From Glandiceps talaboti (taxonomy: Eukaryota > Hemichordata > Enteropneusta > Spengelidae), in NCBI RefSeq assembly GCF_964340395.1, contig NC_135564.1:24037387-24101386 (forward strand): a stretch of 64,000 nt of DNA. The letters run 5' to 3'. The notes below the pieces were generated by a model. That model was not told the origin of the DNA. It saw nothing but the letters and a program-made list of their open reading frames with translations, and searched no databases. The position numbers and the translations under genes are program-made. Shown here piece after piece: positions 24,950 through 39,573 of the stretch. Positions within the stretch are counted from its first letter, which is position 1, and each line of letters opens with the position of its first letter.

Positions 24950-27900
24950 TCATAACTAAGTCCTAAATCATAACTAAGTCCTAAAGCATATCTAAGTCCT
25001 AAATCATACCTAAGTCCTAAAGCATAACCTAAGTCCTAAATCATACCTAAGTCCTAAAGCATAACATAAGTCCTAAATCATAATGTAATTCCTAAATCTT
25101 TAGCTAAGTCCTAAATCATAACATAAGTCCTAAATCATACTTAAGTCCTAAATCATAATCTAAGTCCTAAATCTTTAGCTAAGTCCTAAATCATACGTAA
25201 GTCCTAAATCATAACCTAAGTCTTAAAGCATACCTAAGTCCTAATCATAACCTAAGTCCTAAATCATAACCTAAGTCCTAAATCATAACTAAGTCGTAAA
25301 TCATAACTAAGTCCTAAAGCATATCTAAGTCCTAAATCATACGTAAGTCCTAAATCATGCCTAAGTCCTAAGTAATAACTTAAGTCCTAAATCATACCTA
25401 AGTCCTAAAGCATAACCTAAGTCCTAAATCATAACATAAGTCCTAAATCATACTTAAGTCCTAAATCATAATCTAAGTCCTAAATCTTTAGCTAAGTCTT
25501 AAATCATAACCTAAGTCCTAAATCATAACCTAAGTCCTAAAGCATACCTAAGTCTTAAAGCATACCTAAGTCCTAATCATAACCTAAGTCCTAAATCATA
25601 ACCTAAGTCCTAAATCATAACTAAGTCCTAAATCATAACTAAGTCCTAAAGCATATCTAAGTCCTAAATCATAACCTAAGTCCTAAATCATAACATCAGT
25701 CCTAAATCATACTTAAGTCCTAAATCATAATCTAAGTCCTAAATCTTTAGCTAAGTCCTAAATCATACGTAAGTCCTAAATCATAACCTAAGTCCTAAAG
25801 CATACCTAAGTCTTAAAGCATACCTAAGCCCTAATCATAACCTAAGTCCTAAATCATAACATAAGTCCTAAATCATAACTAAGTCCTAAAGCATATCTAA
25901 GTCCTAAATCATACGTAAGTCCTAAATCATGCCTAAGTCCTAAGTAATAACCTAAGTCTTAAATCATACCTAAGTCCTAAATCATAACCTAAGTCCTAAA
26001 GCATAACCTAAGTCCTAAATCATACTTAAGTCCTAAATCATAATCTAAGTCCTAAATCTTTAGCTAAGTCCTAAATCATACGTAAGTCCTAAATCATAAC
26101 CTAAGTCCTAAATCATAACCTAAGTCCTAAAGTATAACCTAAGTCCTAAAGCATAACCTAAGTCCTAAAGCATAACCTAAGTCCTAAAGCATAACCTAAG
26201 TCATAAAGCATAACCTAAGTCCTAAATCATAATCTAATTCCTAAATCATACCTAAGTCCTAAAGTATATCTAAGTCCTAAAGCATACCTAAGTCCTAAAT
26301 CATACCTAAGTCCTAAAGCATAACCTAAGTCCTAAATCATAACCTAAGTCCTAAAGTATAACCTAAGTCCTAAAGCATAACCTAAGTCCTAAAGCATAAC
26401 CTAAGTCCTAAAGCATACCTAAGTCTTAAAGCATACCTAAGTCCTAAAGCATACCTAAGTCTTAAAGCATACCTAAGTCCTAATCATAACCTAAGTCCTA
26501 AATCATAACCTAAGTCCTAAATCATAACTAAGAACTAAATCATAACTATGTCCTAAAGCATATCTAAGTCCTAAATCATACGTAAGTCCTAAATCATGCC
26601 TAAGTCCTAAGTAATAACCTAAGTCCTAAATCATACCTAAGTCCTAAAGCATAACCTAAGTCCTAAATCATAACCTAAGTCCTAAATCATAACATAAGTC
26701 CTAAATCATACTTAAGTCCTAAATCATAATCTAAGTCCTAAATCTTTAGCTAAGTCCTAAATCATACGTAAGTCCTAAATCATAACCTAAGTCCTAAAGC
26801 ATACCTAAGTCTTAAAGCATACCTAAGTCCTAATCATAACCTAAGTCCTAAATCATAACCTAAGTCCTAAATCATAACTAAGTCCTAAACCATATCTAAG
26901 TCCTAAATCATACGTAAGTCCTAAATCATGCCTAAGTCCTAAGTAATAACCTAAGTCCTAAATCATACCTAAGTCCTAAAGCATAACCTAAGTCCTAAAT
27001 CATAACCTAAGTCATAAAGCATAACCTAAGTCCTAAATCATAACTTAAGTCCTAAATCATAACATAAGTCCTAAATCATAATCTAATTCCTAAATCTTTA
27101 GCTAAGTCCTAAATCATACCTAAGTCCTAAATCATAACCTAAGTCCTAAAGCATAACCTAAGTCCTAAATCATACTTAAGTCCTAAATCATACGTAAGTC
27201 CTAAATCATAACCTAAGTCCTAAATCATAACCTAAGTCCTAAAGTATAACCTAAGTCCTAAAGAATAACCTAAGTCGTAAAGCATAACCTAAGTCCTAAA
27301 GCATAACCTAAGTCCTAAATCATAACATAAGTCCTAAATCATACTTAAGTCCTAAATCATAATCTAAGTCCTAAATCTTTAGCTAAGTCCTAAATCATAC
27401 GTAAGTCCTAAATCATAACCTAAGTCCTAAAGCATACCTAAGTCTTAAAGCATACCTAAGTCCTAATCATAACCTAAGTCCTAAATCATAACCTAAGTCC
27501 TAAATCATAACCTAAGTCCTAAAGTATAACCTAAGTCCTAAATCATACCTAAGTCCTAAAGCATAACCTAAGTCCTAAATCATAACATAAGTCCTAAATC
27601 ATACTTAAGTCCTAAATCATAATCTAAGTCCTAAATCTTTAGCTAAGTCTTAAATCATATGTAAGTCCTAAATCATAACCTAAGTCCTAAAGCATACCTA
27701 AGTCTTAAAGCATACCTAAGTCCTAATCATAACCTAAGTCCTAAATCATAACCTAAGTCCTAAATCATAACTAAGTCCTAAAGCATAACCTAAGTCCTAA
27801 ATCATAACCTAAGTCCTAAAGTATAACCTAAGTCCTAAAGCATAACCTAAGTCCTAAAGCATAACCTAAGTCCTAAAGCATAACCTAAGTCCTAAATCAT

Positions 27901-30900
27901 AACCTAAGTCCTAAATCATACTTAAGTCCTAAATCATAATCTAAGTCCTAAATCTTTAGCTAAGTCCTAAATCATACGTAAGTCCTAAATCATAACCTAA
28001 GTCCTAAAGCATACCTAAGTCTTAAAGCATACCTAAGTCCTAATCATAACCTAAGTCCTAAATCATAACCTAAGTCCTAAATCATAACTAAGTCCTAAAT
28101 CATAACTAAGTCCTAAAACATATCTAAGTCCTAAATCATACGTAAGTCCTAAATCTAGCCTAAGTCCTAAGTAATAACCTAAGTCCTAAATCATGCCTAA
28201 GTCCTAAATCATAACCTAAGTCCTAAAGCATAACCTAAGTGCTAAATCATACTTAAGTCCTAAATCATAATCTAAGTCCTAAAACTTTAGCTAAGTCCTA
28301 AATCATACTTAAGTCATAAATCATAACCTAAGTCCTAAATCATAACTAAGTCCTAAATCATAACTAAGTCCTAAAGCATATCTAAGTCCTAAATCATAAC
28401 TAAGTCCTAAAGCATACCTAAGTCCTAATCATAACCTAAGTCCTAAATCATAACCTAAGTCCTAAATCATAACTAAGTCCTAAAGCATATCTAAGTCCTA
28501 AATCATACGTAAGTCCTAAATCATGCCTAAGTCCTAAGTAATAACCTAAGTCCTAAAGCATACCTAAGTCTTAAAGCATACCTAAGTCCTAAATCATAAC
28601 CTAAGTCATAAATCATAACCTAAGTCCTAAATCATAACTAAGTCCTAAATCATAACTAAGTCCTAAAGCATATCTAAGTCCTAAATCATACGTAAGTCCT
28701 AAATCATGCCTAAGTCCTAAGTAATAACCTAAGTCCTAAATCATACCTAAGTCCTAAATCATAACCTAAGTCCTAAAGCATAACCTAAGTCCTAAATCAT
28801 AATCTAAGTCCTAAATCTTTAGCTAAGTCCTAAATCATACGTAAGTCCTAAATCATAACCTAAGTCCTAAATCATAACCTAAGTCCTAAAGCATAACCTA
28901 AGTCCAAAAGCATAACCTAAGTCCTAAAGCATAACCTAAGTCCTAAATCATAATCTAATTCCTAAATCATACCTAAGTCCTAAAGCATACCTAAGTCTTA
29001 AAGCATACCTAAGTCCTAATCATAACCTAAGTCCTAAATCATAACCTAAGTCCTAAATCATAACTAAATCCTAAATCATAACTAAGTCCTAAATCATAAC
29101 TAAGTCCTAAATCATAACTAAGTCCTAAAGCATATCTAAGTCCTAAATCATACCTAAGTCCTAAAGCATAACCTAAGTCCTAAATCATACCTAAGTCCTA
29201 AAGCATAACATAAGTCCTAAATCATAATGTAATTCCTAAATCTTTAGCTAAGTCCTAAATCATAACATAAGTCCTAAATCATACTTAAGTCCTAAATCAT
29301 AATCTAAGTCCTAAATCTTTAGCTAAGTCCTAAATCATACGTAAGTCCTAAATCATAACCTAAGTCTTAAAGCATACCTAAGTCCTAATCATAACCTAAG
29401 TCCTAAATCATAACCTAAGTCCTAAATCATAACTAAGTCGTAAATCATAACTAAGTCCTAAAGCATATCTAAGTCCTAAATCATACGTAAGTCCTAAATC
29501 ATGCCTAAGTCCTAAGTAATAACTTAAGTCCTAAATCATACCTAAGTCCTAAAGCATAACCTAAGTCCTAAATCATAACATAAGTCCTAAATCATACTTA
29601 AGTCCTAAATCATAATCTAAGTCCTAAATCTTTAGCTAAGTCTTAAATCATAACCTAAGTCCTAAATCATAACCTAAGTCCTAAAGCATACCTAAGTCTT
29701 AAAGCATACCTAAGTCCTAATCATAACCTAAGTCCTAAATCATAACCTAAGTCCTAAATCATAACTAAGTCCTAAATCATAACTAAGTCCTAAAGCATAT
29801 CTAAGTCCTAAATCATAACCTAAGTCCTAAATCATAACATCAGTCCTAAATCATACTTAAGTCCTAAATCATAATCTAAGTCCTAAATCTTTAGCTAAGT
29901 CCTAAATCATACGTAAGTCCTAAATCATAACCTAAGTCCTAAAGCATACCTAAGTCTTAAAGCATACCTAAGCCCTAATCATAACCTAAGTCCTAAATCA
30001 TAACATAAGTCCTAAATCATAACTAAGTCCTAAAGCATATCTAAGTCCTAAATCATACGTAAGTCCTAAATCATGCCTAAGTCCTAAGTAATAACCTAAG
30101 TCTTAAATCATACCTAAGTCCTAAATCATAACCTAAGTCCTAAAGCATAACCTAAGTCCTAAATCATACTTAAGTCCTAAATCATAATCTAAGTCCTAAA
30201 TCTTTAGCTAAGTCCTAAATCATACGTAAGTCCTAAATCATAACCTAAGTCCTAAATCATAACCTAAGTCCTAAAGTATAACCTAAGTCCTAAAGCATAA
30301 CCTAAGTCCTAAAGCATAACCTAAGTCCTAAAGCATAACCTAAGTCATAAAGCATAACCTAAGTCCTAAATCATAATCTAATTCCTAAATCATACCTAAG
30401 TCCTAAAGTATATCTAAGTCCTAAAGCATACCTAAGTCCTAAATCATACCTAAGTCCTAAAGCATAACCTAAGTCCTAAATCATAACCTAAGTCCTAAAT
30501 CATAACCTAAGTCCTAAAGTATAACCTAAGTCCTAAAGCATAACCTAAGTCCTAAAGCATAACCTAAGTCCTAAAGCATACCTAAGTCTTAAAGCATACC
30601 TAAGTCCTAAAGCATACCTAAGTCTTAAAGCATACCTAAGTCCTAATCATAACCTAAGTCCTAAATCATAACCTAAGTCCTAAATCATAACTAAGAACTA
30701 AATCATAACTATGTCCTAAAGCATATCTAAGTCCTAAATCATACGTAAGTCCTAAATCATGCCTAAGTCCTAAGTAATAACCTAAGTCCTAAATCATACC
30801 TAAGTCCTAAAGCATAACCTAAGTCCTAAATCATAACCTAAGTCCTAAATCATAACATAAGTCCTAAATCATACTTAAGTCCTAAATCATAATCTAAGTC

Positions 30901-31310
30901 CTAAATCTTTAGCTAAGTCCTAAATCATACGTAAGTCCTAAATCATAACCTAAGTCCTAAAGCATACCTAAGTCTTAAAGCATACCTAAGTCCTAATCAT
31001 AACCTAAGTCCTAAATCATAACCTAAGTCCTAAATCATAACTAAGTCCTAAACCATATCTAAGTCCTAAATCATACGTAAGTCCTAAATCATGCCTAAGT
31101 CCTAAGTAATAACCTAAGTCCTAAATCATACCTAAGTCCTAAAGCATAACCTAAGTCCTAAATCATAACCTAAGTCATAAAGCATAACCTAAGTCCTAAA
31201 TCATAACTTAAGTCCTAAATCATAACATAAGTCCTAAATCATAATCTAATTCCTAAATCTTTAGCTAAGTCCTAAATCATACCTAAGTCCTAAATCATAA
31301 CCTAAGTCCT
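24950..31310 (+). repeat. 4.14/4.16-kb tandem repeat in block A (second unit truncated)
   Basis: A second unit starts near 29,095. AAGTCGTAAA at 25291 recurs at 29435 (+4,144) and AAACCATATC at 26887 recurs at 31050 (+4,163); the 19-bp change in offset is one extra monomer near 30,490. The second unit is cut at about 31,310, where block B begins. The segment just before it, 27.8-28.8 kb, is a copy of 22.5-23.6 kb at +5,214 bp, dropping to +5,196 after loss of one 18-bp monomer. Confidence 0.8.
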
Positions 31311-31877
31311 AAATCATATTTAATTCCTAAATCATAACCTAAGTCCTAAAGCATATCTAAGTCCTAATCATAACCTAAGTCCTAAATCATATTTAAGTCC
31401 TAAAGCATATCTAAGTCCTAAATCATACGTAAGTCCTAAATCATACCTAAGTCCTAAGTAATAACCTAAGTCCTAAATCATACCTAAGTCCTAAATCATA
31501 ACATAAGTCCTAAATCATAATCTAATTCCTAAATCTTTAGCTAAGTCCTAAATCATACCTAAGTCTTAAATCTTTAGGTAAGTCCTAAATCATACCTAAG
31601 TCCTAAATCATAATCTAAGTCCTAAATCTTTAGCTAAGTCCTAAATCATACGTAAGTCCTAAATCATAACCTAAGTCCTAAATCATAACCTAAGTCCTAA
31701 AGTATAACATAAGTCCTAAAGTATAACGTAAGTCCTAAAGCATAACCTAAGTCCTAAAGCATAACCTAAGTCCTAAAGCATAACCTAAGTCCTAAATCGT
31801 AACATAAGTCCTAAATGATAATCTAAGTCCTAAATCTTTAGCTAAGTCCTAAATCATACCTAAGTTCTAAAATATAA

Positions 31878-31889
31878 CCTAAAGCATAA
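31878..31889 (+). repeat. Heptamer-deleted 12-bp monomer, second copy
   Basis: Same CCTAAAGCATAA form as at 13512, displaced by 18,366 bp together with its neighbours (a GTTCTAAAATATAACC monomer directly upstream). Confidence 0.85.
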
Positions 31890-32119
31890 CCTAAGTCCTA
31901 AATCATACCTAAGTCCTAAATCATACCTAAGTCCTAAGTAATAACCTAAGTCCTAAATCATACCTAAGTCCTAAAGCATAACCTAAGTCCTAAATCATAA
32001 CTTAAGTGCTAAATCATAACATAAGTCCTAAATCATAATCTAATTCCTAAATCTTTAGCTAAGTCCTAAATCATACCTAAGTCCTAAATCATAACCTAAG
32101 TCCTAAAGCATAACCTAAG

Positions 32120-33155
32120 TCCTAAATCATACTTAAGTCCTAAATCATAATCTAAGTCCTAAATCTTTAGCTAAGTCCTAAATCATAACCTAAGTCCTAA
32201 ATCATAACCTAAGTCCTAAAGCATAACCTAAGTCCAAAAGCATAACCTAAGTCCAAAAGCATAACCTAAGTCCTAAATCATAACCTAAGTCCTAAATCAT
32301 AATCTAATTCCTAAATCATACCTAAGTCCTAAAGCATACCTAAGTCTTAAAGCATACCTAAGTCCTAATCATAACCTAAGTCCTAAATCATAACCTAAGT
32401 CCTAAATCATAACTAAATCCTAAAGCATAACTAAGTCCTAAAGCATATCTAAGTCCTAAATCATACGTAAGTCCTAAATCATGCCTAAGTCCTAAGTAAT
32501 AACCTAAGTCCTAAATTATACCTAAGTCTTAAAGCATACCTAAGTCCTAATCATAACCTAAGTCCTAAATCATAACCTAAGTCCTAAATCATAACTAAGT
32601 CCTAAATCATAACTAAGTCCTAAAGCATATCTAAGTCTTAAATCATACTTAAGTCCTAAATCATAAGCTAAGTCCTAAATCATACGTAAGTCCTAAATCA
32701 TAACCTAAGTCCTAAATCATAACCTAAGTCCTAAAGCATAACCTAAGTCCAAAAGCATAACCTAAGTCCAAAAGCATAACCTAAGTCCTAAATCATAACC
32801 TAAGTCCTAAATCATAATCTAATTCCTAAATCATACCTAAGTCCTAAAGCATACCTAAGTCTTAAAGCATACCTAAGTCCTAATCATAACCTAAGTCCTA
32901 AATCATAACCTAAGTCCTAAATCATAACTAAATCCTAAAGCATAACTAAGTCCTAAAGCATATCTAAGTCCTAAATCATACGTAAGTCCTAAATCATGCC
33001 TAAGTCCTAAGTAATAACCTAAGTCCTAAATTATACCTAAGTCTTAAAGCATACCTAAGTCCTAATCATAACCTAAGTCCTAAATCATAACCTAAGTCCT
33101 AAATCATAACTAAGTCCTAAATCATAACTAAGTCCTAAAGCATATCTAAGTCCTA
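32120..33155 (+). repeat. 515-bp tandem duplication specific to block B
   Basis: GTCCAAAAG occurs at 32232 and 32747 and AAATTATA at 32513 and 33028, both 515 bp apart, with the same variants between. Block A has only one such segment. Near the junction, about 32,655-32,675, a unique hybrid monomer reads CATAAGCTAAG. It looks like a CATAA-type and a CTTTAG-type monomer joined with 19 bp missing between them. The duplication therefore happened after blocks A and B separated. Confidence 0.8.
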
Positions 33156-36100
33156 AATCATACGTAAGTCCTAAATCATGCCTAAGTCCTAAGTAATAAC
33201 CTAAGTCCTAAATCATACCTAAGTCCTAAAGCATAACCTAAGTCCTAAATCATAACATAAGTCCTAAATCATACTTAAGTCCTAAATCATAATCTAAGTC
33301 CTAAATCTTTAGCTAAGTCTTAAATCATATGTAAGTCCTAAATCATAACCTAAGTCCTAAAGCATACCTAAGTTTTAAAGCATACCTAAGTCCTAATCAT
33401 AACCTAAGTCCTAAATCATAACCTAAGTCCTAAAGCATATCTAAGTCCTAAATCATACGTAAGTCCTAAATCATATCTAAGTCCTAAATCATACCTAAGT
33501 CCTAAAGCATAACCTAAGTCCTATATCATAACCTAAGTCCTAAATCATAACATAAGTCCTAAATCATAATGTAATTCCTAAATCTTTAGCTAAGTCCTAA
33601 ATCATACCTAAGTCCTAAATCATACCTAAGTCCTAAAGTATAACCTAAGTCCTAAAGCATAACCTAAGTCCTAAAGCATAACCTAAGTCCTAAAGCATAA
33701 CCTAAGTCCTAAATCATAACATAAGTCCTAAATCATACTTAAGTCCTAAATCATAATCTAAGTCCTAAATCTTTAGCTAAGTCCTAAATCATACGTAAGT
33801 CCTAAATCATAACCTAAGTCCTAAAGCATACCTAAGTCTTAAAGCATACCTAAGTCCTAATCATAACCTAAGTCCTAAATCATAACCTAAGTCCTAAATC
33901 ATAACTAAGTCCTAAATCATAACTAAGTCCTAAAGCATATCTAAGTCCTAAATCATACGTAAGTCCTAAATCTAGCCTAAGTCCTAAGTAATAACCTAAG
34001 TCCTAAATCATGCCTAAGTCCTAAATCATAACCTAAGTCCTAAAGCATAACCTAAGTGCTAAATCATACTTAAGTCCTAAATCATAATCTAAGTCCTAAA
34101 ACTTTAGCTAAGTCCTAAATCATACGTAAGTCCTAAATCATACCTAAGTCCTAAAGCATAACCTAAGTCCTAAATCATAACCTAAGTCCTAAATCATAAC
34201 TAAGTCCTAAAGCATATCTAAGTCCTAAATCATACGTAAGTCCTAAATCATGCCTAAGTCCTAAGTAATAACCTAAGTCTTAAATCATACCTAAGTCCTA
34301 AATCATAACCTAAGTCCTAAAGCATAACCTAAGTCCTAAATCATACTTAAGTCCTAAATCATACTTAAGTCCTAAATCATAATCTAAGTCCTAAATCTTT
34401 AGCTAAGTCCTAAATCATACGTAAGTCCTAAATCATAACCTAAGTCCTAAAGCATACCTAAGTCTTAAAGCATACCTAAGTCCTAATCATAACCTAAGTC
34501 CTAAATCATAACCTAAGTCCTAAATCATAACTAAGTCCTAAATCATAACTAAGTCCTAAAGCATATCTAAGTCCTAAATCATACGTAAGTCCTAAATCTA
34601 GCCTAAGTCCTAAGTAATAACCTAAGTCCTAAATCATGCCTAAGTCCTAAATCATAACCTAAGTCCTAAAGTATAACGTAAGTGCTAAATCATACTTAAG
34701 TCCTAAATCATAATCTAAGTCCTAAAAATTTAGCTAAGTCCTAAATCATACGTAAGTCCTAAATCATAACCTAAGTCCTAAATCATAACCTAAGTCCTAA
34801 AGTATAACCTAAGTCCTAAATCATACCTAAGTCCTAAAGCATAACCTAAGTCCTAAATCATAACCTAAGTCCTAAATCATAACTAAGTCCTAAAGCATAT
34901 CTAAGTCCTAAATCATACGTAAGTCCTAAATCATGCCTAAGTCCTAAGTAATAACCTAAGTCCTAAAGCATACCTAAGTCTTAAAGCATACCTAAGTCCT
35001 AAATCATAACCTAAGTCATAAATCATAACCTAAGTCCTAAATCATAACTAAGTCCTAAATCATAACTAAGTCCTAAAGCATATCTAAGTCCTAAATCATA
35101 CGTAAGTCCTAAATCATGCCTAAGTCCTAAGTAATAACCTAAGTCCTAAATCATACCTAAGTCCTAAATCATAACCTAAGTCCTAAAGCATAACCTAAGT
35201 CCTAAATCATACTTAAGTCCTAAATCATAATCTAAGTCCTAAATCTTTAGCTAAGTCCTAAATCATACGTAAGTCCTAAATCATAACCTAAGTCCTAAAT
35301 CATAACCTAAGTCCTAAAGCATAACCTAAGTCCAAAAGCATAACCTAAGTCCTAAAGCATAACCTAAGTCCTAAATCATAACCTAAGTCCTAAATCATAA
35401 TTAAATCCTAAATCATAACTAAGTCCTAAAGCATATCTAAGTCCTAAATCATACGTAAGTCCTAAATCATGCCTAAGTCCTAAGTAATAACCTAAGTCCT
35501 AAATCATACCTAAGTCTTAAAGCATACCTAAGTCCTAATCATAACCTAAGTCCTAAATCATAACCTAAGTCCTAAATCATAACTAAGTCCTAAATCATAA
35601 CTAAGTCCTAAAGCATATCTAAGTCCTAAATCATACGTAAGTCCTAAATCATAACCTAAGTCCTAAAGCATACCTAAGTCTTAAAGCATACCTAAGTCCT
35701 AATCATAACCTAAGTCCTAAATCATAACCTAAGTCCTAAATCATAACTAAGTCCTAAATCATAACTAAGTCCTAAAGCATATCTAAGTCCTAAATCATAC
35801 GTAAGTCCTAAATCTAGCCTAAGTCCTAAGTAATAACCTAAGTCCTAAATCATGCCTAAGTCCTAAATCATAACCTAAGTCCTAAAGTATAACGTAAGTG
35901 CTAAATCATACTTAAGTCCTAAATCATAATCTAAGTCCTAAAAATTTAGCTAAGTCCTAAATCATACGTAAGTCCTAAATCATAACCTAAGTCCTAAATC
36001 ATAACCTAAGTCCTAAAGTATAACCTAAGTCCTAAATCATACCTAAGTCCTAAAGCATAACCTAAGTCCTAAATCATAACCTAAGTCCTAAATCATAACT

Positions 36101-37352
36101 AAGTCCTAAAGCATATCTAAGTCCTAAATCATACGTAAGTCCTAAATCATGCCTAAGTCCTAAGTAATAACCTAAGTCCTAAAGCATACCTAAGTCTTAA
36201 AGCATACCTAAGTCCTAAATCATAACCTAAGTCATAAATCATAACCTAAGTCCTAAATCATAACTAAGTCCTAAATCATAACTAAGTCCTAAAGCATATC
36301 TAAGTCCTAAATCATACGTAAGTCCTAAATCATGCCTAAGTCCTAAGTAATAACCTAAGTCCTACATCATACCTAAGTCCTAAATCATAACCTAAGTCCT
36401 AAAGCATAACCTAAGTCCTAAATCATACTTAAGTCCTAAATCATAATCTAAGTCCTAAATCTTTAGCTAAGTCCTAAATCATACGTAAGTCCTAAATCAT
36501 AACCTAAGTCCTAAATCATAACCTAAGTCCTAAAGCATAACCTAAGTCCAAAAGCATAACCTAAGTCCTAAAGCATAACCTAAGTCCTAAATCATAACCT
36601 AAGTCCTAAATCATAATTAAATCCTAAATCATAACTAAGTCCTAAAGCATATCTAAGTCCTAAATCATACGTAAGTCCTAAATCATGCCTAAGTCCTAAG
36701 TAATAACCTAAGTCCTAAATCATACCTAAGTCTTAAAGCATACCTAAGTCCTAATCATAACCTAAGTCCTAAATCATAACCTAAGTCCTAAATCATAACT
36801 AAGTCCTAAATCATAACTAAGTCCTAAAGCATATCTAAGTCCTAAATCATACGTAAGTCCTAAATCATGCCTAAGTCCTAAGTAATAACCTAAGTCCTAA
36901 ATCATACCTAAGTCCTAAGGCATAACCTAAGTCCTAAATCATAACCTAAGTCCTAAATCATAATATCAGTCCTAAATCATACTTAAGTCCTAAATCATAA
37001 TCTAAGTCCTAAATCTTTAGCTAAGTCCTAAATCATACGTAAGTCCTAAATCATAACCTAAGTCCTAAAGCATACCTAAGTCTTAAAGCATACCTAAGTC
37101 CTAATCATAACCTAAGTCCTAAATCATAACCTAAGTCCTAAATCATAACTAAGTCCTAAAGCATATCTAAGTCCTAAATCATACGTAAGTCCTAAATCAT
37201 GCCTAAGTCCTAAGTAATAACCTAAGTCCTAAATCATACCTAAGTCCTAAATCATAACCTAAGTCCTAAAGCATAACCTAAGTCCTAAATCATACTTAAG
37301 TCCTAAATCATAATCTAAGTCCTAAATCTTTAGCTAAGTCCTAAATCATACG

Positions 37353-39573
37353 TAAGTCCTAAATCATAACCTAAGTCCTAAAGCATAACCTAAGTCCTAA
37401 ATCATAATCTAATTCCTAAATCATACCTAAGTCCTAAAGCACATCTAAGTCCTAAAGCATACCTAAGTCCTAAATCATACCTAAGTCCTAAAGCATACCT
37501 AAGTCTTAAAGCAAAGCTAAGTCCTAAAGCATACCTAAGTCTTAAAGCATACCTAAGTCCTAAATCATACCTAAGTCCTAAATCATAATCTAATTCCTAA
37601 ATCTTTAGCTAAGTCCTAAATCATACCTAAGTCCTAAATCATAACCTAAGTCCTAAAACATAACCTAAGTCCTAAATCATACCTAAGTCCTAAATCATAA
37701 TCTAAGTAATAACTCTTTAGCTAAGTCCTAAATCATACCTAAGTCTTAAATCATAATCTAATTCCTAAATCTTTAGCTAAGTCCTAAATCATACCTAAGT
37801 CCTAAATCATAATCTAAGTCCTAAATCTTTAGCTAAGTCCTAAATCATACGTAAGTCCTAAATCATAACCTAAGTCCTAATCATACCTAAGTCCTAAATC
37901 ATAACCTAAGTCCTAAAGCATAACCTAAGTCCTAAATCATACCTAAGTCCTAAATCATAACCTAAGTCCTAAATCATACGTAAGTCCTAAATCATAACCT
38001 AAGTCCTAAATCATAACCTAAGTCCTAAAGCATAACCTAAGTCCTAAAGCATAACCTAAGTCCTAAAGCATAACCTAAGTCCTAAATCATAACCTAAGTC
38101 CTAAATCATAATCTAAGTCCTAAATCATTACCTAAGTTCTAAATCATACCTAAGTCCTAAAGTATACCTAAGTCTTAAAGCAAAGCTAAGTCCTAAAGCA
38201 TACCTAAGTCTTAAAGCATACCTAAGTCCTAAATCATACCTAAGTCCTAAATCATACCTAAGTCCTAAATCATAACTAAGTCCTAAATCATAACTAAGTC
38301 CTAAAGAATATCTAAGTCCTAAATCATACGTAAGTCCTAAATCATGCCTAAGTCCTAAGTAATAACCTAAGTCCTAAATCATACCTAAGTCCTAAAGCAT
38401 AACCTAAGTCCTAAATCATAACCTAAGTCCTAAATCATAACATAAGTCCTAAATCATAATGTAATTCCTAAATCTTTAGCTAAGTCCTAAATCATACCTA
38501 AGTCCTAAATCATACCTAAGTCCTAAAGCATAACCTAAGTCCTAAATCATAACCTAAGTCCTAAATCATAACCTAAGTCCTAAAGCATAACCTAAGTCCT
38601 AAAGCATAACCTAAGTCCTAAAGCATAACCTAAGTCCTCAAGCATAACCTAAGTCCTAAATCATAACCTAAGTCCTAAATCATAACCTAAGTCCTAAAGC
38701 ATAACCTAAGTCCTAAAGCATAACCTAAGTCCTAAAGCATAACCTAAGTCCTAAAGCATAACCTAAGTCCTAAAGCATAACCTAAGTCCTAAAGCATAAT
38801 CTAATTCCTAAATCATACCTAAGTCCTAAAGCATACCTAAGTCTTAAAGCATACCTAAGTCCTAATCATAACCTAAGTCCTAAAGCATAACCTAAGTCCT
38901 AAAGCATAACCTAAGTCCTAAAGCATATCTAAGTCCTAAATCATACGTAAGTCCTAAATCATACCTAAGTCCTAAATCTTTAGCTAAGTCCTAAATCATA
39001 ACCTAAGTCCTAAATCATAACCTAAGTCCTAAATCATAACCTAAGTCCTAAAGTATAACCTAAGTCCTAAAGCATAACCTAAGTCTAAAGCATAACCTAA
39101 GTCCTAAAGCATAACCTAAGTCCTAAAGCATAACCTAAGTCCTAAATCATAACCTAAGTCCTAAAGCATATCTAAGTCCTAATCATAACCTAAGTCCTAA
39201 ATCATATTTAAGTCCTAAAGCATATCTAAGTCCTAAATCATACGAAAGTCCTAAATCATACCTAAGTCCTAAGTAATAACTTAAGTCCTAAATCATACCT
39301 AAGTCCTAAATCATAACATAAGTCCTAAATCATAATCTAATTCCTAAATCTTTAGCTAAGTCCTAAATCATACTTAAGTCCTAAATCTTTAGCTAAGTCC
39401 TAAATCATACCTAAGTCCTAAATCATAACCTAAGTCCTAAAGTATAACCTAAGTCCTAAATCATACCTAAGTCCTAAAGCATAACCTAAGTCCTAAATCA
39501 TAACCTAAGTCCTAAATCATACTTAAGTCCTAAATCATAATCTAAGTCCTAAATCTTTAGCTAAGTCCTAAAT
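37353..39573 (+). repeat. 2.26-kb higher-order unit, copy 6 (inside block B)
   Basis: AAAGCACATC (37436), the fused TAAGTAATAACTCTTTAG monomer (37703) and GAATATCT (38306) are each 19,013 bp after copy 5. Flanks match those of copy 5, so it was copied as part of the 19-kb block and not inserted independently. Confidence 0.87.

Larger units (their letters stand above)
12940..31310 (+). repeat. 19-kb higher-order block A
   Basis: This is the first copy of the largest duplication in the window. Markers near the left edge (TATTTAATTC at 12951, a heptamer-deleted monomer at 13512, TGCTAAATCA at 13641) recur in block B at +18,366 bp. From 14,359 on (GTTTTAAAG at 14359 and 33372) the offset is a constant +19,013 bp through markers at 18690, 20650, 22901, 25291 and 26887. 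Inside lie one copy of the 2.26-kb unit (18.3-20.6 kb) and a 4.14/4.16-kb repeat at the right. The right edge near 31,310 cuts the second 4.16-kb unit short and jumps back to the block's beginning. Confidence 0.87.

Noticed and set aside
31250-31370. Insertion element at the block A/B junction
   Set aside because: Only satellite monomers are present; the junction is a switch between internal copies.
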